Assembly (NCBI RefSeq): GCF_000350225.1
Contig: NW_005178995.1
Location: 175,019 to 239,018 of the forward strand
DNA from: Chondrus crispus
Lineage: Eukaryota > Rhodophyta > Florideophyceae > Gigartinales > Gigartinaceae
Length of the DNA stretch: 64,000 bases
Reading direction: 5' to 3'
Shown here: piece after piece, positions 54,072-64,000 of the stretch
Position numbering within the stretch: position 1 is the first letter of the stretch
Layout: the number at the start of each line of letters is the position of its first letter
Position numbers and translations under genes: made by a program
Notes under the pieces: generated by a model
What the model saw: the letters and a program-made list of their open reading frames with translations, nothing else
What the model was told of the DNA's origin: nothing
Database searches by the model: none

Positions 54072-57000
54072 ATGTCAAGTTCCGGGGAGAACTTTGTCGA
54101 CGTAAGCCGGCACAAAATTGACAAGCTGAACGCCGAGAACTACCATATTTGGTCAAGAAAAATCAAATTAGTTCTACTCAGTAAGGGGACATGGTCATTT
54201 GTGTTGTCTGGTGTTATTGCTCCTCCGGCAACAGATTTGATGGAAAGGACGAAGCATGATCGTCTTCGAGCATCAGCCTTAGCTGATTTACTCTTGAGTG
54301 TCACAGATCAATGCAGCGCTTCTGTAATTGACCTGGAGGACCCCAAAGCCGTTTGGGATACACTACGAGCACAGTTCAACACCGTTTCCAATGCAGCCAT
54401 AGATTCTTACTTGGAAACGTACCAGACTATGAAAATGCGAATTGGTGAAGATGTTATGACCTATATCAATCGTCTCACTACGATGGAAAACAGGCTCACA
54501 GCAATTGGGAAGCCGCTTTCAAGGGACGAAAAGCGCCGTGCTTTGCTCAGGGGTCTGTTGCCGGAATTCGCTAATATTGCCGATCTAATTCGAGAAATGG
54601 ATAAAGATCGCGCTACGGCCATTGGCATGTTGATTAAAAAGGAGGTCTGCCTACAGCAACGGGATTACGGCAAGGAGGGCAACTCAGAATCCGCTCTCAA
54701 TGTCAAATCTTTCCCGAAAAAAAAGTGCACGCACTGCGGGCGTCCTGGGCATATCAAAGTAGACTGCTTCCACAACCCGGAAAGCACTAAATACAAACCG
54801 GATCGTAACCCCCAAAGAAGCACGAAGGGTCGAGTCAACCCGAGACGGAGATGGCATGTCAAGGGTGGCATTAAGGCGCCGCGTGAAGGCGACAACCAGA
54901 CAGGAAAAGGTTACATAACATTTATATCAAAGTGTCTGACATTAACCCCTGTCTGTTCAAATGTGACTGATTCCAAGAACAGTTGGTACCTTGACTCTGG
55001 TGCGACATCTCACATGTCCAACAATCCGAAGCTCTTCATGAAAATATTACCTCCCCCAACTCAGCAATTCGTTTCCGTTGGAAACGGAGATACTACAGAA
55101 ATCTCTGGGATCGGTACCATCCGTTCTATGGCTTCTTTTGATGCCAAACGTATTCCGGTTGAGATGAAAGATACATTATTTGTACCTCACCTCATGACCA
55201 ACCTTCTTTCGGTATCTAAATTGCGCCAAGCGGGATTCTGCATACGTTTTGACACAAATGACAAGGGGAAAGGGTGTTGTATTGTCACTCGCAGAGAAGG
55301 TGATGAAATAATTTTCAAGGGCACAGAATGTCAGGATGGACTATATCGCATCAACATTTCCGCACCTGATTGGATGCACCGCAAAGCCTTACAGGCAATA
55401 TCCACGCTTTCAAATCTCGAAAGGCAACAGCTTTGGCATATGCGCCTGGGGCATGTTAGCAGTGGGACTATCCAAAAGTCACTACCACTGCTAGATGGCA
55501 TCGACATCAAGACTTGCAAGAAAATTGACACTTGTCACTCCTGTTTGAAAGGTAAATCTACCCGAGATTCCCGAAGACCGGTTGATGATCGGACCACTGG
55601 TCCTTTAGATCTAGTCCACGCTGATCTAATTGGTCCATTCCAAGTTGTATCTCTGGGAGGATCAAAGTACTGCACTGCCATGTATGATGACGCCAGTGCC
55701 CTTTCTTTGGTTCGCTTTACAAAGACTAAGACTGCGTCTTCATCGGCACTACAGGAAATGATTCTGGAAATTGAGAATATCTGTGACAGTTCTATCCAAC
55801 GCCTCTCTGTACGACGGCTTCGAACCGACAACGCAAAGGAATTTATCTCGAAGAGTATGAAGAAATGGCTTCAAGGCAAAGGCATAATTCAACAAAATTC
55901 CTCCCCATACTCTCCGGAAAGTAATGGGAAAGCTGAACGTCTAAATAGGACATTGCTGGACATTGCTCGCACCATGATGCAAGATATGATTCACGTACCT
56001 GGGAGGCAGAGATTGTGGGCTGAAGCTATAAGCACAGCTAATTTTATTCGCAATCGACTCTTCTTTTCTGCATGCAATGATCCAACGAAAACCCCATTTG
56101 AGGTCATAACTGGAAAACAGCCAAATGTCCAGCTCCTCAGGTGTTTCGGATCGAAGGCGTTCGTACATGTCCCAAAAGCGAAGAGAAAACGAAAATTGGA
56201 GACAAGGGCTGAGGTCGGCTACCTTGTAGGGTTTGCAAATGGAAATAGTTACAAAGTTTATCTTCCGCATAAGAACACTGTAATTATTTCCCGTGATGTC
56301 AAGTTTGAGGAGCTATGTCTACAGAAAATCACCCCATCGCGTGAATCTGGCAGTGCAAATTTGGACACACAATCCGTATCGTTCCGTCTCTCAGAAGAGG
56401 ATGCCGTCACTGATCGCTCTCCCGAAGAAGACATATCTTCTTGTGGTTTGGGTGTGAATAATAGGGATATCGACAATGGTAGTTCCAATTGCCGTCCTCT
56501 TACATATTACCCTAATAAGTCTAGATCTGGAAGAACGATTCGTCAGCCGGATCGTTATACGGACGCATCTGCTATGATCGCGCTGAACGTGCGAATGGGA
56601 AATGAGGACTCGAGTGTTCCCACTTCATACAAAGAAGCAATGTCAAGTCCCGATGGTGCTGCTTGGCGAAGTGCGATGCAAGAGGAAATCTCTAATATAC
56701 AGGACAATAATACCTGGATACTCGAAGAGCCTCCAAAAGGAATCAAGGCGATTGGAAACCGCTGGGTTTTCGCTAACAGGACTGATGCATCGGGAGACCT
56801 CACCCGTGGCCGAGCTAGATTGGTGGCACAAGGATTTTCCCAACGTCTGGGAATGGATTATAATGAGACTTTTGCTTCTGTTGCAAGTTATACGACATTG
56901 AGATCATTACTCGCGGTGGTGGCGTCACAGAACTTGGAATATCTACAGGTGGATGTCAAGGCTGCATTTTTGAATGGCGAGCTTGATGAAACTATCTATA

Positions 57001-58195
57001 TGAAACAACCGGAAGGTTTCGTAGATCCCACGAAAAAAACTGGGTTTATCGCTTGGTAAAGGCCCTCTATGGGCTTAAGCAGGCTTCTCGAGCGTGGCGG
57101 CTACTGAATAACAAGCTTCTGAATGATTTAGGATTCCGGGCTTCGCAACAAGACCCTTGCCTTTACATTATGGAATTTTCGGACGACAAAATATTTGTCC
57201 TAGTCTACGTCGATGATCTGCTAATGGCTGGGGGCTCCAAGCCTGTATTGCTCGATATTGCTTCTCGAATTGCTTCGAGGGTTTATATTCGTGTAGAAGA
57301 GGACGTAACTAAGTTTCTTGGTATTGTTATTTCGCGTAATCGAGAATTGGGGCTTATCAAGATCTCGAATCCCACAATGATTGATCAACTGCTGTCTAAA
57401 TTCGGGCTATCCGACGCCGAGACGTCTTCCGTTCCTATTCACCCGCAAATGGATCTTACTGTACTCCCGCGCCGTGACGAAGGGGATTTCCAGGCTGTTC
57501 CGCACGTCCCGTACAACGAGCTTGTTGGCTCAATTTTACATTTATGTAATACAACGAGACCGGATATTGCTTCCGCATGCTCACTACTGTCCAGGCATTT
57601 GAAAGACCCGAGGCCATGTCATTGGAATGCAGCAAAATTTGTTTTGCGGTATCTCAAGAAGACAAAAGATCTTGGAATCATATACAGGTCTCATGTACAG
57701 GGAAAGCAAAACTACTTGCATGGCTACTCGGATGCAGACTATGCTGGGGATCGTATGGAACGAAAATCGACAAGCGGCTATGTATTCAAATACTGTTTTG
57801 CTGTCATCTCGTGGCGAAGTAAGAAACAGACAATCGTAGCACAATCGTCGTGTGAGTCGGAGTATGTTTCTATGAGCTTTGCTGTCAGAGAAGCAATTTG
57901 GCTAGGAAGATTGTTTAGGGATGATTTCGGAATTAGTAGTCGCGACTCTAAGGACTCAATCACGTTGTTTGCCGACAATCAAGGGGCAATGAAGATGGCT
58001 CATAATGACTCGGTCAATGAGAGATCAAAGCACATCGAGGTGAAGTATCACTTTATTAAGCATCATGTCCAGACTGGCAACGTCAAGTTGCAATACATCT
58101 CCACAGACGAGCAGGTAGCTGATATCCTGACGAAACTTCTCGCTGGCCCTAAACACGGCAAGTTTACAGCTGCCATGGGCATGAGTGTCCAGTAG
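54072..58195 (+). pseudogene. Copia-2 Gag-Pol polyprotein, single frameshift in RT
   Basis: From the ATG at 54072: gag domain (LNAENYHIWSRKIKLVL... typical UBN2-type), CCHC knuckle CTHCGRPGHIKVDC (54726-54767), protease YLDSGATSHM (54993), pre-integrase LWHMRLGHVS...CHSCLKGK, integrase D-D-E in HADLIGPF (about 55619), RTDNAKEF (about 55827) and SNGKAERLNRT (about 55930), and RT from WRSAMQEEI. The frame ends at 57059, but the same protein continues in the next frame (WVYRLVKALYGLKQ). The switch lies in a run of seven A at 57033-57039. RT active site YVDDL at 57206-57220; RNase H YSDADYAGD, CESEYVS and ADNQGA; stop at 58195. One base separates it from an intact reading frame. Confidence 0.93.
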
Positions 58196-58214
58196 ATCTG
58201 ATGTTGAAGGGGAG

Positions 58215-58445
58215 TGTTGAGATTCCTCACAACATCAACTTCCACAATATGATTACTCGTCACAGTACACCAAGATTAAGAACCTCTTAATCTGGTTGAG
58301 TCAAACTGAGTCAATGTGAGTCACAGGAATTCTTCTACATTTCCTTACTAAAGTTTAGTATAAGTAGCGCCCTTCTCTACCTCAAAGTAAAAGGACTAAC
58401 TCATCCATCCTACTCCTTACTCCAACAACGGTTCATCTCTTAATA
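58215..58445 (+). repeat. 3' LTR of Copia-2
   Basis: 231 bp, no difference from the 5' LTR by eye. Confidence 0.93.
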
Positions 58446-58450
58446 ATCAC

Positions 58451-58802
58451 TGTCATAAACATTTGGAAATACTGTACATCCTGGAAACTTCTGTTCCCAC
58501 CCGCGTTACATTTGTATTCATCGGCTGACGTTTTCCAGCCTGAGCCCAGTGAATCCTGTGGAAGCGCACAGCGAGTGAAATGTGTTTGCGACAGTTGAGC
58601 AGATGCCGACAAGCACAACATATACATGAGACTAATACGATGGCCCCGGCAAATATGTTCCAAAGCTTTTCGGAAACTTTATTATGACGCACTTCAACGT
58701 TGACATTTCAACAGCTCGAGAAGCGTGTACTGTACCCTGCCCTACTAGGATATTTATATCCGAAATTGCCTCCATTACTTCCCGTGACATTATTGCTCCC
58801 TC
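58451..58802. repeat. Right part of the inverted-repeat loop
   Basis: It matches 37290-37013 and 33955-33900 of copy A in reverse, with the empty TA site of pogo-2 at 58746-58747. No gene. Confidence 0.85.
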
Positions 58803-61800
58803 TTGATGAATCGTAATCCTCATGGGGTTGTCTTTACTCGTCGTCGCCGTCGCGTCTCCTAAATACTGTTGTGGACAGACTGTGATACGGACAGTCTGTC
58901 CTTGCGGTCCGTCACCTCTCTTACAAACCTGAAACATGAGACTACCTTTACAGAACACCTCAAGACTCATGCCTTGCAGCACCCGGTGGTACAACAGGTC
59001 CTTACCGCAGATCTCCACTACTTTCATCATCCGTCATCAGATCCCCAGACAATAGAGTGAAGTCTGCTTAGGAACCCGACCAACAGCTGACAAATCAGCC
59101 GGCAACTTTTTATTCGGCATCACTCAAGGAAGAAGACGGAATCTCTTTGCAGACAGCGATCGAGTCTCCATCTCTATGTGGCACTTGCTCATCTAGAGTC
59201 AGGATGGAGGTCCACCGCCATCTTTCGCTTCAGAATCGACAGCCCAACCCATTTAATTTAACTACCACGCGACGTACGAGGGCTAAATATACACACAATA
59301 GACTTAGATACAGCTATTGCAACGTGAGCATCTACACTACGCGCCTGGACGCGATCTTTATCAGACAAAGACTCACCCTTTCTATTACTCCGCGCACTGG
59401 TGCGAAATACCTTTTATCGCGTTATACCCGTGAAAAAAGACTTCTCCCTTCTCCCCCACTGTTTCAAAAAACACCTATTTTCTCTTCTCTGTCCTGTCTC
59501 GGTTAGGCTCTCGCCAATTTTAATTTATCTAAGAGAAGGGGTGGAACAGCCATTCGAGTGTCCGTCAATCCACTATGTTGCTAACCATAACATACGCAAT
59601 ATATAAATATATACGTAGTATTATTTTGTGACGACTTGTGTCTGCTCAGGACGCGGATACGGAAGAACGCAAGTGCCCGCTCCTCCCGCTTTAGGGTCGA
59701 TATCAAAACTGAAAGGAAAGGGCGCTCTCTGAAGGCTCTGTACATGCATGTCATCATGGAGGATGCGTCTGATTACGCCCGTAGAAAACAGAAGCGTTCT
59801 CGAAGGATGCCAGTCGTGTTAATTATACAGATGCGCGGAGCATTCGGGGATTGTCCGTCTCCATCTATGGGGTTTTATTTTCAAAGGAAGGCTTCAGCGG
59901 GATATTTTTCTTCCAGTTCATGCTACCAGATATTGAGGGTCGCATTAAACTACACTTTTTCCCTCCTGAAGTAGTTGGTCTCCGTTTTTGTCAACGCCCG
60001 GTCGTTTCTTGTAGACTTTTTTTTGGAGATTACTGGGTTTGTGTCCGGGTAAAATTGTTTAATTCGAAGTATATACCAGATATGTAGCCATTAACGGGTG
60101 TGTCAATATTCTATCATGGAAAAGTACCACAGAAGTGTGTGTCAGAAATGGTATGCCATCGGTTTCTTGCGGACAGTAATCTGTGAAAGAATGGGAGATT
60201 GTCGTCAATGAACGGACTTCGTATCACTCCTCCACGCTATTCATGTGTCACTATAAATACCGAAGGATCCTGCCGTCTGTCAATCTTCCTCGCCATCTTC
60301 CACTACAACATTGAACTATCAGATACATCACATATTCGCATATTCATCACAGCTCAAACAAAAATGAACCACAACTACTCTGCCTTCAACAAGTACCAGA
60401 CTTCCAATACCTCCGATGACGATTGGGATGTCGAACTTGTACAGTCTCAAAATACGAATGAAACCTCAGAGCCCGAACCAACTGAAGTGAATTTTACGCC
60501 AGCAGTTGGAGTTCCGGGGCCCCAGAAAACAGCAACTGAGCCTTCTGCGAAACCCTCCGTCAAAGTTCAAAGCAAAAGTCCAGAATTGCCGTCCGCATCC
60601 ACAAAACCCCTTCTATCTTTCTCCAGTGACCCTTATCAGTGCGCAGAATGTAGCATGAGCTTTATGGATGAGAAGAGATTAACCGTACACAAGAAAAAAG
60701 TGCACTCATTTGGAAAGAAACAGAAGTGCGACTTTTGCAGTTCCGAATTTCTAAATGATTCCCAGAAAAGTCAGCACGTTCTCTCTGTTCATGGAAGCAG
60801 CCAGTTTAAGTGTGATCACTGCCCTCTCACGTTTGAGAGAGAGGCCACAAAGAAGTTTCACACCCGGCTCGCTCATAGGAGACAAGGGACAGAGGGAGTG
60901 ACCATGGACAACGACCAGGGGCACTCAGTTGGGAAGATGTATGCTTGCGAGATGTGCAGTTCAAAATTTCAAAACGATTCCGAAAGGAGTGAGCATATTC
61001 TCTCTAATCATGGCAAGGATCCATTCAAGTGTGATCACTGCCCTCTTACGTTTGCGAGGTCGACGAAAAAGGCATTTCACACCCGCCTTGCTCACGAGAC
61101 ACTAATAAGTGAATCACAAACAAGTGAATCACAAACAAGTGAGAGATTAACTGCAGGCAAAGACAAATGGGACTCAGTTCGGAGGAAGTATATATGTGAC
61201 TTCTGCAATACAGATTTCCAAGATGATTCCGAAAGGGGTCAGCACGTTCTCTCTGTTCATGGAGGCAAACCCTTCCAGTGTGAGCACTGCTCTCTTACGT
61301 TTACGAAAGAGGCGACAAAGAAATTTCATATGCGAGTCGCTCATGAGAGACAGGTACCTGTGAAACATGAATGCAGGACATGCAAAGCATCCTTCTCGAA
61401 CAAAACCAGCCTGACATACCACATCAGCTCTGCTCATGATATAGATAATATGTTCCAATGCACCAAGTGTCCGAAGAGATTTACTCGCCCACTTCAGAGA
61501 GACAGGCATGAGAGGAACGCACATGGAAAGGTTTGGTAACGGGAATAAGAGGGTAGGCGAATGGTCGTTTTTAAATTGTTGTTGTAGTCGATAGTATAAA
61601 CAATGCGTTTGTAGTACTGTGAGTCGCGGGAGTTTCCGGGCATTTGCAGAGAGGCAGAGGGCGGAGATACCTTATAACGACGTCTTTCTACGCTCTTCAA
61701 GATCCGTAGCAGCAACGACCTGGTCCTTGCGTTCCGAGGGCCTCATCTGTTTTTTCCGTCAGCGCGCAATTCGGGACAAAGGGAGAGTACGAAAACAGGA

Positions 61801-63899
61801 AGATATTGTTGGTGACACTAAGCGAGCCGGAGGACGCGCGTATCCACTTCGCCTTCTCTACACATGACTTTCAATGTATCTTGATGCTACGGGAGCCCGC
61901 CCCCCCCTCCCATGTTATAGGGACACAGCCGCCTTGCAGATCCATCCCCTCACTTGGAGCACATGGTGTGGGGAGTTCACTTACTTATCCGATCGTCTAA
62001 GCCTGGCGAGATAGGAAGGCCCTGACGTCTTTTAAGTCTCCGCGATCTGAAGCATGCAGAAACACCCGAGCGCTTCTTTACCCGTTAGTTGAAGATACAA
62101 AATATGTAAAGCAGCATGATGATAAATCGAGACAATAGTGGTCTCACCAAAGCCGTGCTTGGCAAAGCAATAATCCATTCCTGATCTGGACTGCGACATT
62201 CTAAGAGCAACAATTTTCCTGCCTTAGTTGTCCGCCCAGTCCTTAGTACGGCGTACATTGGAATACTTCGTCACGCAGTCCGGAACCATAGATTTTATTT
62301 TCCAACGACAAGTCGCAGTAAACGATAGATGCCCTTACGTACGAATGCAACTCATCCTGCCTTCATCAACATACGAGGACTAAAACGGCCGAACTAATGC
62401 TCCTTATCAGAGTCGACAGAACCTAAAGCGGCAAGGATCACCGTAAGGATCTCCCTTAATATTTCGGCAGTAAGGGAAGCATACTAAAGTTTGCGCCGAA
62501 CACCTTTCCTGGAAGCATGCGACGGGCAAACACCAAAGTGCGCACTCTTTGCAAAATGATATGATTCCATGAGATTACTTTACGTGCCGGGGACGTCGTC
62601 GCCGCTTTGAGAGACAATGTAGATTCGTATCCAAGCATTACATTCATGTAGAAGCTCTGTCCATTTGTGCTGCCACACCTGGTGGTGAGCAGGGCGAAAG
62701 AAAAAGTTGGCTTTGGGGGAAAAGGTGATGCTTCGATAGCGGAAACCCTTCGAGGTTTATTGTCGGATCTACTTAAATGCTGGTTTGCAGAAGAAAGGAG
62801 GACTGACTACTTTACTGCGCGGAACCTCCCCAAAGGAAGACGCTGTGCCGAACTATTGGAACATGCGTAGAAGGATATTTGGCTGCTGAAACGATAAACC
62901 AAGTAAAGCGGGCGGCGGCATGGCCATATTTTGCCAAATTGGCTGAGCCTGCGTGGAAGACAATTTGGCTGAAACGATAACCAAGTCCAGCAGACGTTGG
63001 CGTTGTTACACACTATTGCGAAACCATTTCCGGACGGTTGGCATTAAAAACTAGAGATCTTGTCTCGGCTACTTCTTACTTCAATCACGTACGGTTATGA
63101 ACAGAGTCTATAACTTTGTCGTAGTGACACTGAATTGGTGAAGGACATTTCAGTATTGTAATAGAAAAACAAGCAGTGTTCATGACATTCTTCCAGATCT
63201 TCAGTGCGAAGGTAGATATCTTTCTCCATGCATAGAGTCGTTCTACCAGAAAAGTCCCAATAATAATCTCTGACCCACCCCAACGACTTGCAAATCAATC
63301 ACAATGACACAAGACTTGCCAGAATGCGATTTGGAGAAGTTTCAATGTTCGCGAAACTATTGATGGCTTTCTAACCACTACATCCAACTCTGTGCCATGA
63401 AATGCTTATCGCTTTCTAGCATTTCTACTTGAAATAAGCAGTTGGATGGCGCTACTACCACACCAGACAGTGTTTTATTCTATTGCAGAGATGATGTCTC
63501 TTATGATGGCTTGTTCTGTAATTTATCCGTTACAACAAGATGTCCCTGTCGATGCAGGGGTCTAGAGTTCCGGCGAGAGAGTTATCAGAGTGCGTGGTAG
63601 AATTCATTTATAATAATGTTATGGGGGAGAAGAAGAGAGCAGCACATTGTGTACGGCCCCTCTAGAAATAATGGAATCGTAAGACCACTCTACACCGAAA
63701 ATACAACATTTTATTCTTCCGATTACTGGACCACATGTAAGCTAAAGTTCTGTAGGCCCATGTCACGAAATTTCTGCTGCTTTTCGAAAGCCCTCGTTTC
63801 TGCAATCCTCGGAGAGTACGATATTGATCGCAGCATCAAGACGTCATGGTTGCAACAATTCACCCGCCCAAATTCAGGATTTAGCAGGGTCCATCTAGA
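58803..63899 (-). repeat. Right arm (copy C) of the 5.1-kb inverted repeat
   Basis: It matches 53592-48451 in reverse across the whole arm with few substitutions and small indels. The C2H2 gene lies at 60364-61539. The outer 2 kb (61910-63899) has no counterpart in copy A. Confidence 0.93.
60364..61539 (+). CDS. Nine-finger C2H2 zinc-finger protein, copy C
   Basis: 391 residues from the ATG at 60364; TATAAAT at 60252-60258. Acidic, Ser/Pro-rich N-terminus (residues 1-100), finger 1 at CAECSMSF, then fingers 2-9, each C-x2-C-x12-H-x4-H, with longer spacers after fingers 3 and 5. Finger 8 reads CRTC where A and B have CGTC. It shares the MDNDQGHSV spacer with B but several single residues (SMSF, STKKAF, terminal W) with A, so it looks mosaic. 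An earlier in-frame ATG at 60199 is upstream of the TATA box. Confidence 0.86.
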   Translation: MNHNYSAFNKYQTSNTSDDDWDVELVQSQNTNETSEPEPTEVNFTPAVGVPGPQKTATEPSAKPSVKVQSKSPELPSASTKPLLSFSSDPYQCAECSMSFMDEKRLTVHKKKVHSFGKKQKCDFCSSEFLNDSQKSQHVLSVHGSSQFKCDHCPLTFEREATKKFHTRLAHRRQGTEGVTMDNDQGHSVGKMYACEMCSSKFQNDSERSEHILSNHGKDPFKCDHCPLTFARSTKKAFHTRLAHETLISESQTSESQTSERLTAGKDKWDSVRRKYICDFCNTDFQDDSERGQHVLSVHGGKPFQCEHCSLTFTKEATKKFHMRVAHERQVPVKHECRTCKASFSNKTSLTYHISSAHDIDNMFQCTKCPKRFTRPLQRDRHERNAHGKVW

Positions 63900-64000
63900 C
63901 ATGTCAGACCGCACAGGACAGTCTGTCCTTCAGGATAGACTTATAACTAGCGAGCGACGACGAGTAAACGAGGAGAGCATCGGTCTTCTGTTCACACAGA
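63900..64000. other. DNA beyond the inverted repeat
   Basis: A hundred bases after the arm border. GCGACGACGAGTAAA here resembles a piece of the unit near 33858 and may be the edge of another copy. Confidence 0.3.

Larger units (their letters stand above)
53735..58445 (+). mobile_element. Copia-2, young Ty1/copia retrotransposon
   Basis: 231-bp LTRs with no difference seen by eye, ATAAC on the left (53730-53734) and ATCAC on the right (58446-58450). Copy A has the empty site reading ATCAC, so the left duplication carries one later mutation. An initiator-tRNA-Met anticodon-arm primer site follows the 5' LTR, and GAAGGGGAG precedes the 3' LTR. The polyprotein is complete but for one indel in an A7 run. 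Confidence 0.95.

Noticed and set aside
1..64000. rRNA, tRNA or organellar genes
   Set aside because: None was recognised on either strand.
63900..64000. A further copy of the repeat unit at the right edge
   Set aside because: Only about 15 bases resemble the unit, too little to claim.

Overview
The window looks like nuclear DNA of a compact, intron-poor eukaryote, most likely a florideophyte red alga of the Chondrus type. This is an inference from three things: long intronless host genes with TATA boxes about 110 bp upstream of the ATG, a dense mix of Ty1/copia, Ty3/gypsy and pogo-like elements, and the style of the secreted cysteine-rich protein. No rRNA, tRNA, CRISPR or bacterial operon is visible. 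Only three ordinary host genes can be supported: a CPBP (CAAX-type) membrane protease with one frame break (10-992, minus), an AlkZ/YcaQ-like winged-helix DNA glycosylase (45476-46759, plus) and a secreted cysteine-rich protein (46999-47658, minus). Almost everything else is mobile or repeated DNA.

Layout. 1.6-3.2 kb: minisatellites, a hairpin MITE and the N-terminal remnant of a transposase. 3.5-7.3 kb (minus): a 1277-codon CACTA/Plavaka-like transposase, uninterrupted. 7.7-8.9 kb: a minisatellite of 102 bp (34 codons); 9.6-9.9 kb: another of 106 bp. 10-13 kb (minus): a gypsy remnant (gag joined to reverse transcriptase, plus an LTR-like end). 14.5-15.9 kb (minus): a copia remnant. 16.71-25.64 kb: a pogo/Tigger-like element with TA target duplication, whose transposase is split by a 6.8-kb gypsy element (667-bp LTRs, CTTAT duplication) that keeps gag, protease, integrase C-terminus and a chromodomain but has lost RT, RNase H and the integrase core. 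25.77-37.77 kb: copy A of a repeat unit carrying a nine-finger C2H2 gene, invaded by Copia-1 (26.05-31.06 kb), a second pogo element (33.96-37.01 kb, itself invaded) and a MITE. 38.34-45.17 kb: Copia-3, with an extra zinc-finger ORF in front of gag. 45.4-47.7 kb: two host genes. 48.45-63.90 kb: a giant inverted repeat of two 5.1-kb arms (copies B and C of the same unit) whose short loop is split by Copia-2, an element with apparently identical LTRs.

How it fits together. Insertion order can be read directly. The unit was copied first. Copia-1 (7 LTR differences in 423 bp), pogo-2 and a MITE then hit copy A, the gypsy element (about 9 differences in 667 bp) hit pogo-1, and Copia-2 (none seen in 231 bp) hit the loop of the inverted repeat most recently. 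Copia-1 and Copia-2 carry a primer-binding site matching the anticodon arm of initiator tRNA-Met, the half-tRNA priming known from Drosophila copia. Nearly all element ORFs carry at least one break. The exceptions are the CACTA-like transposase, the Copia-3 pol ORF and the three C2H2 genes, which differ only by in-frame indels. The unit with the nine-finger gene is the best candidate for something undescribed.
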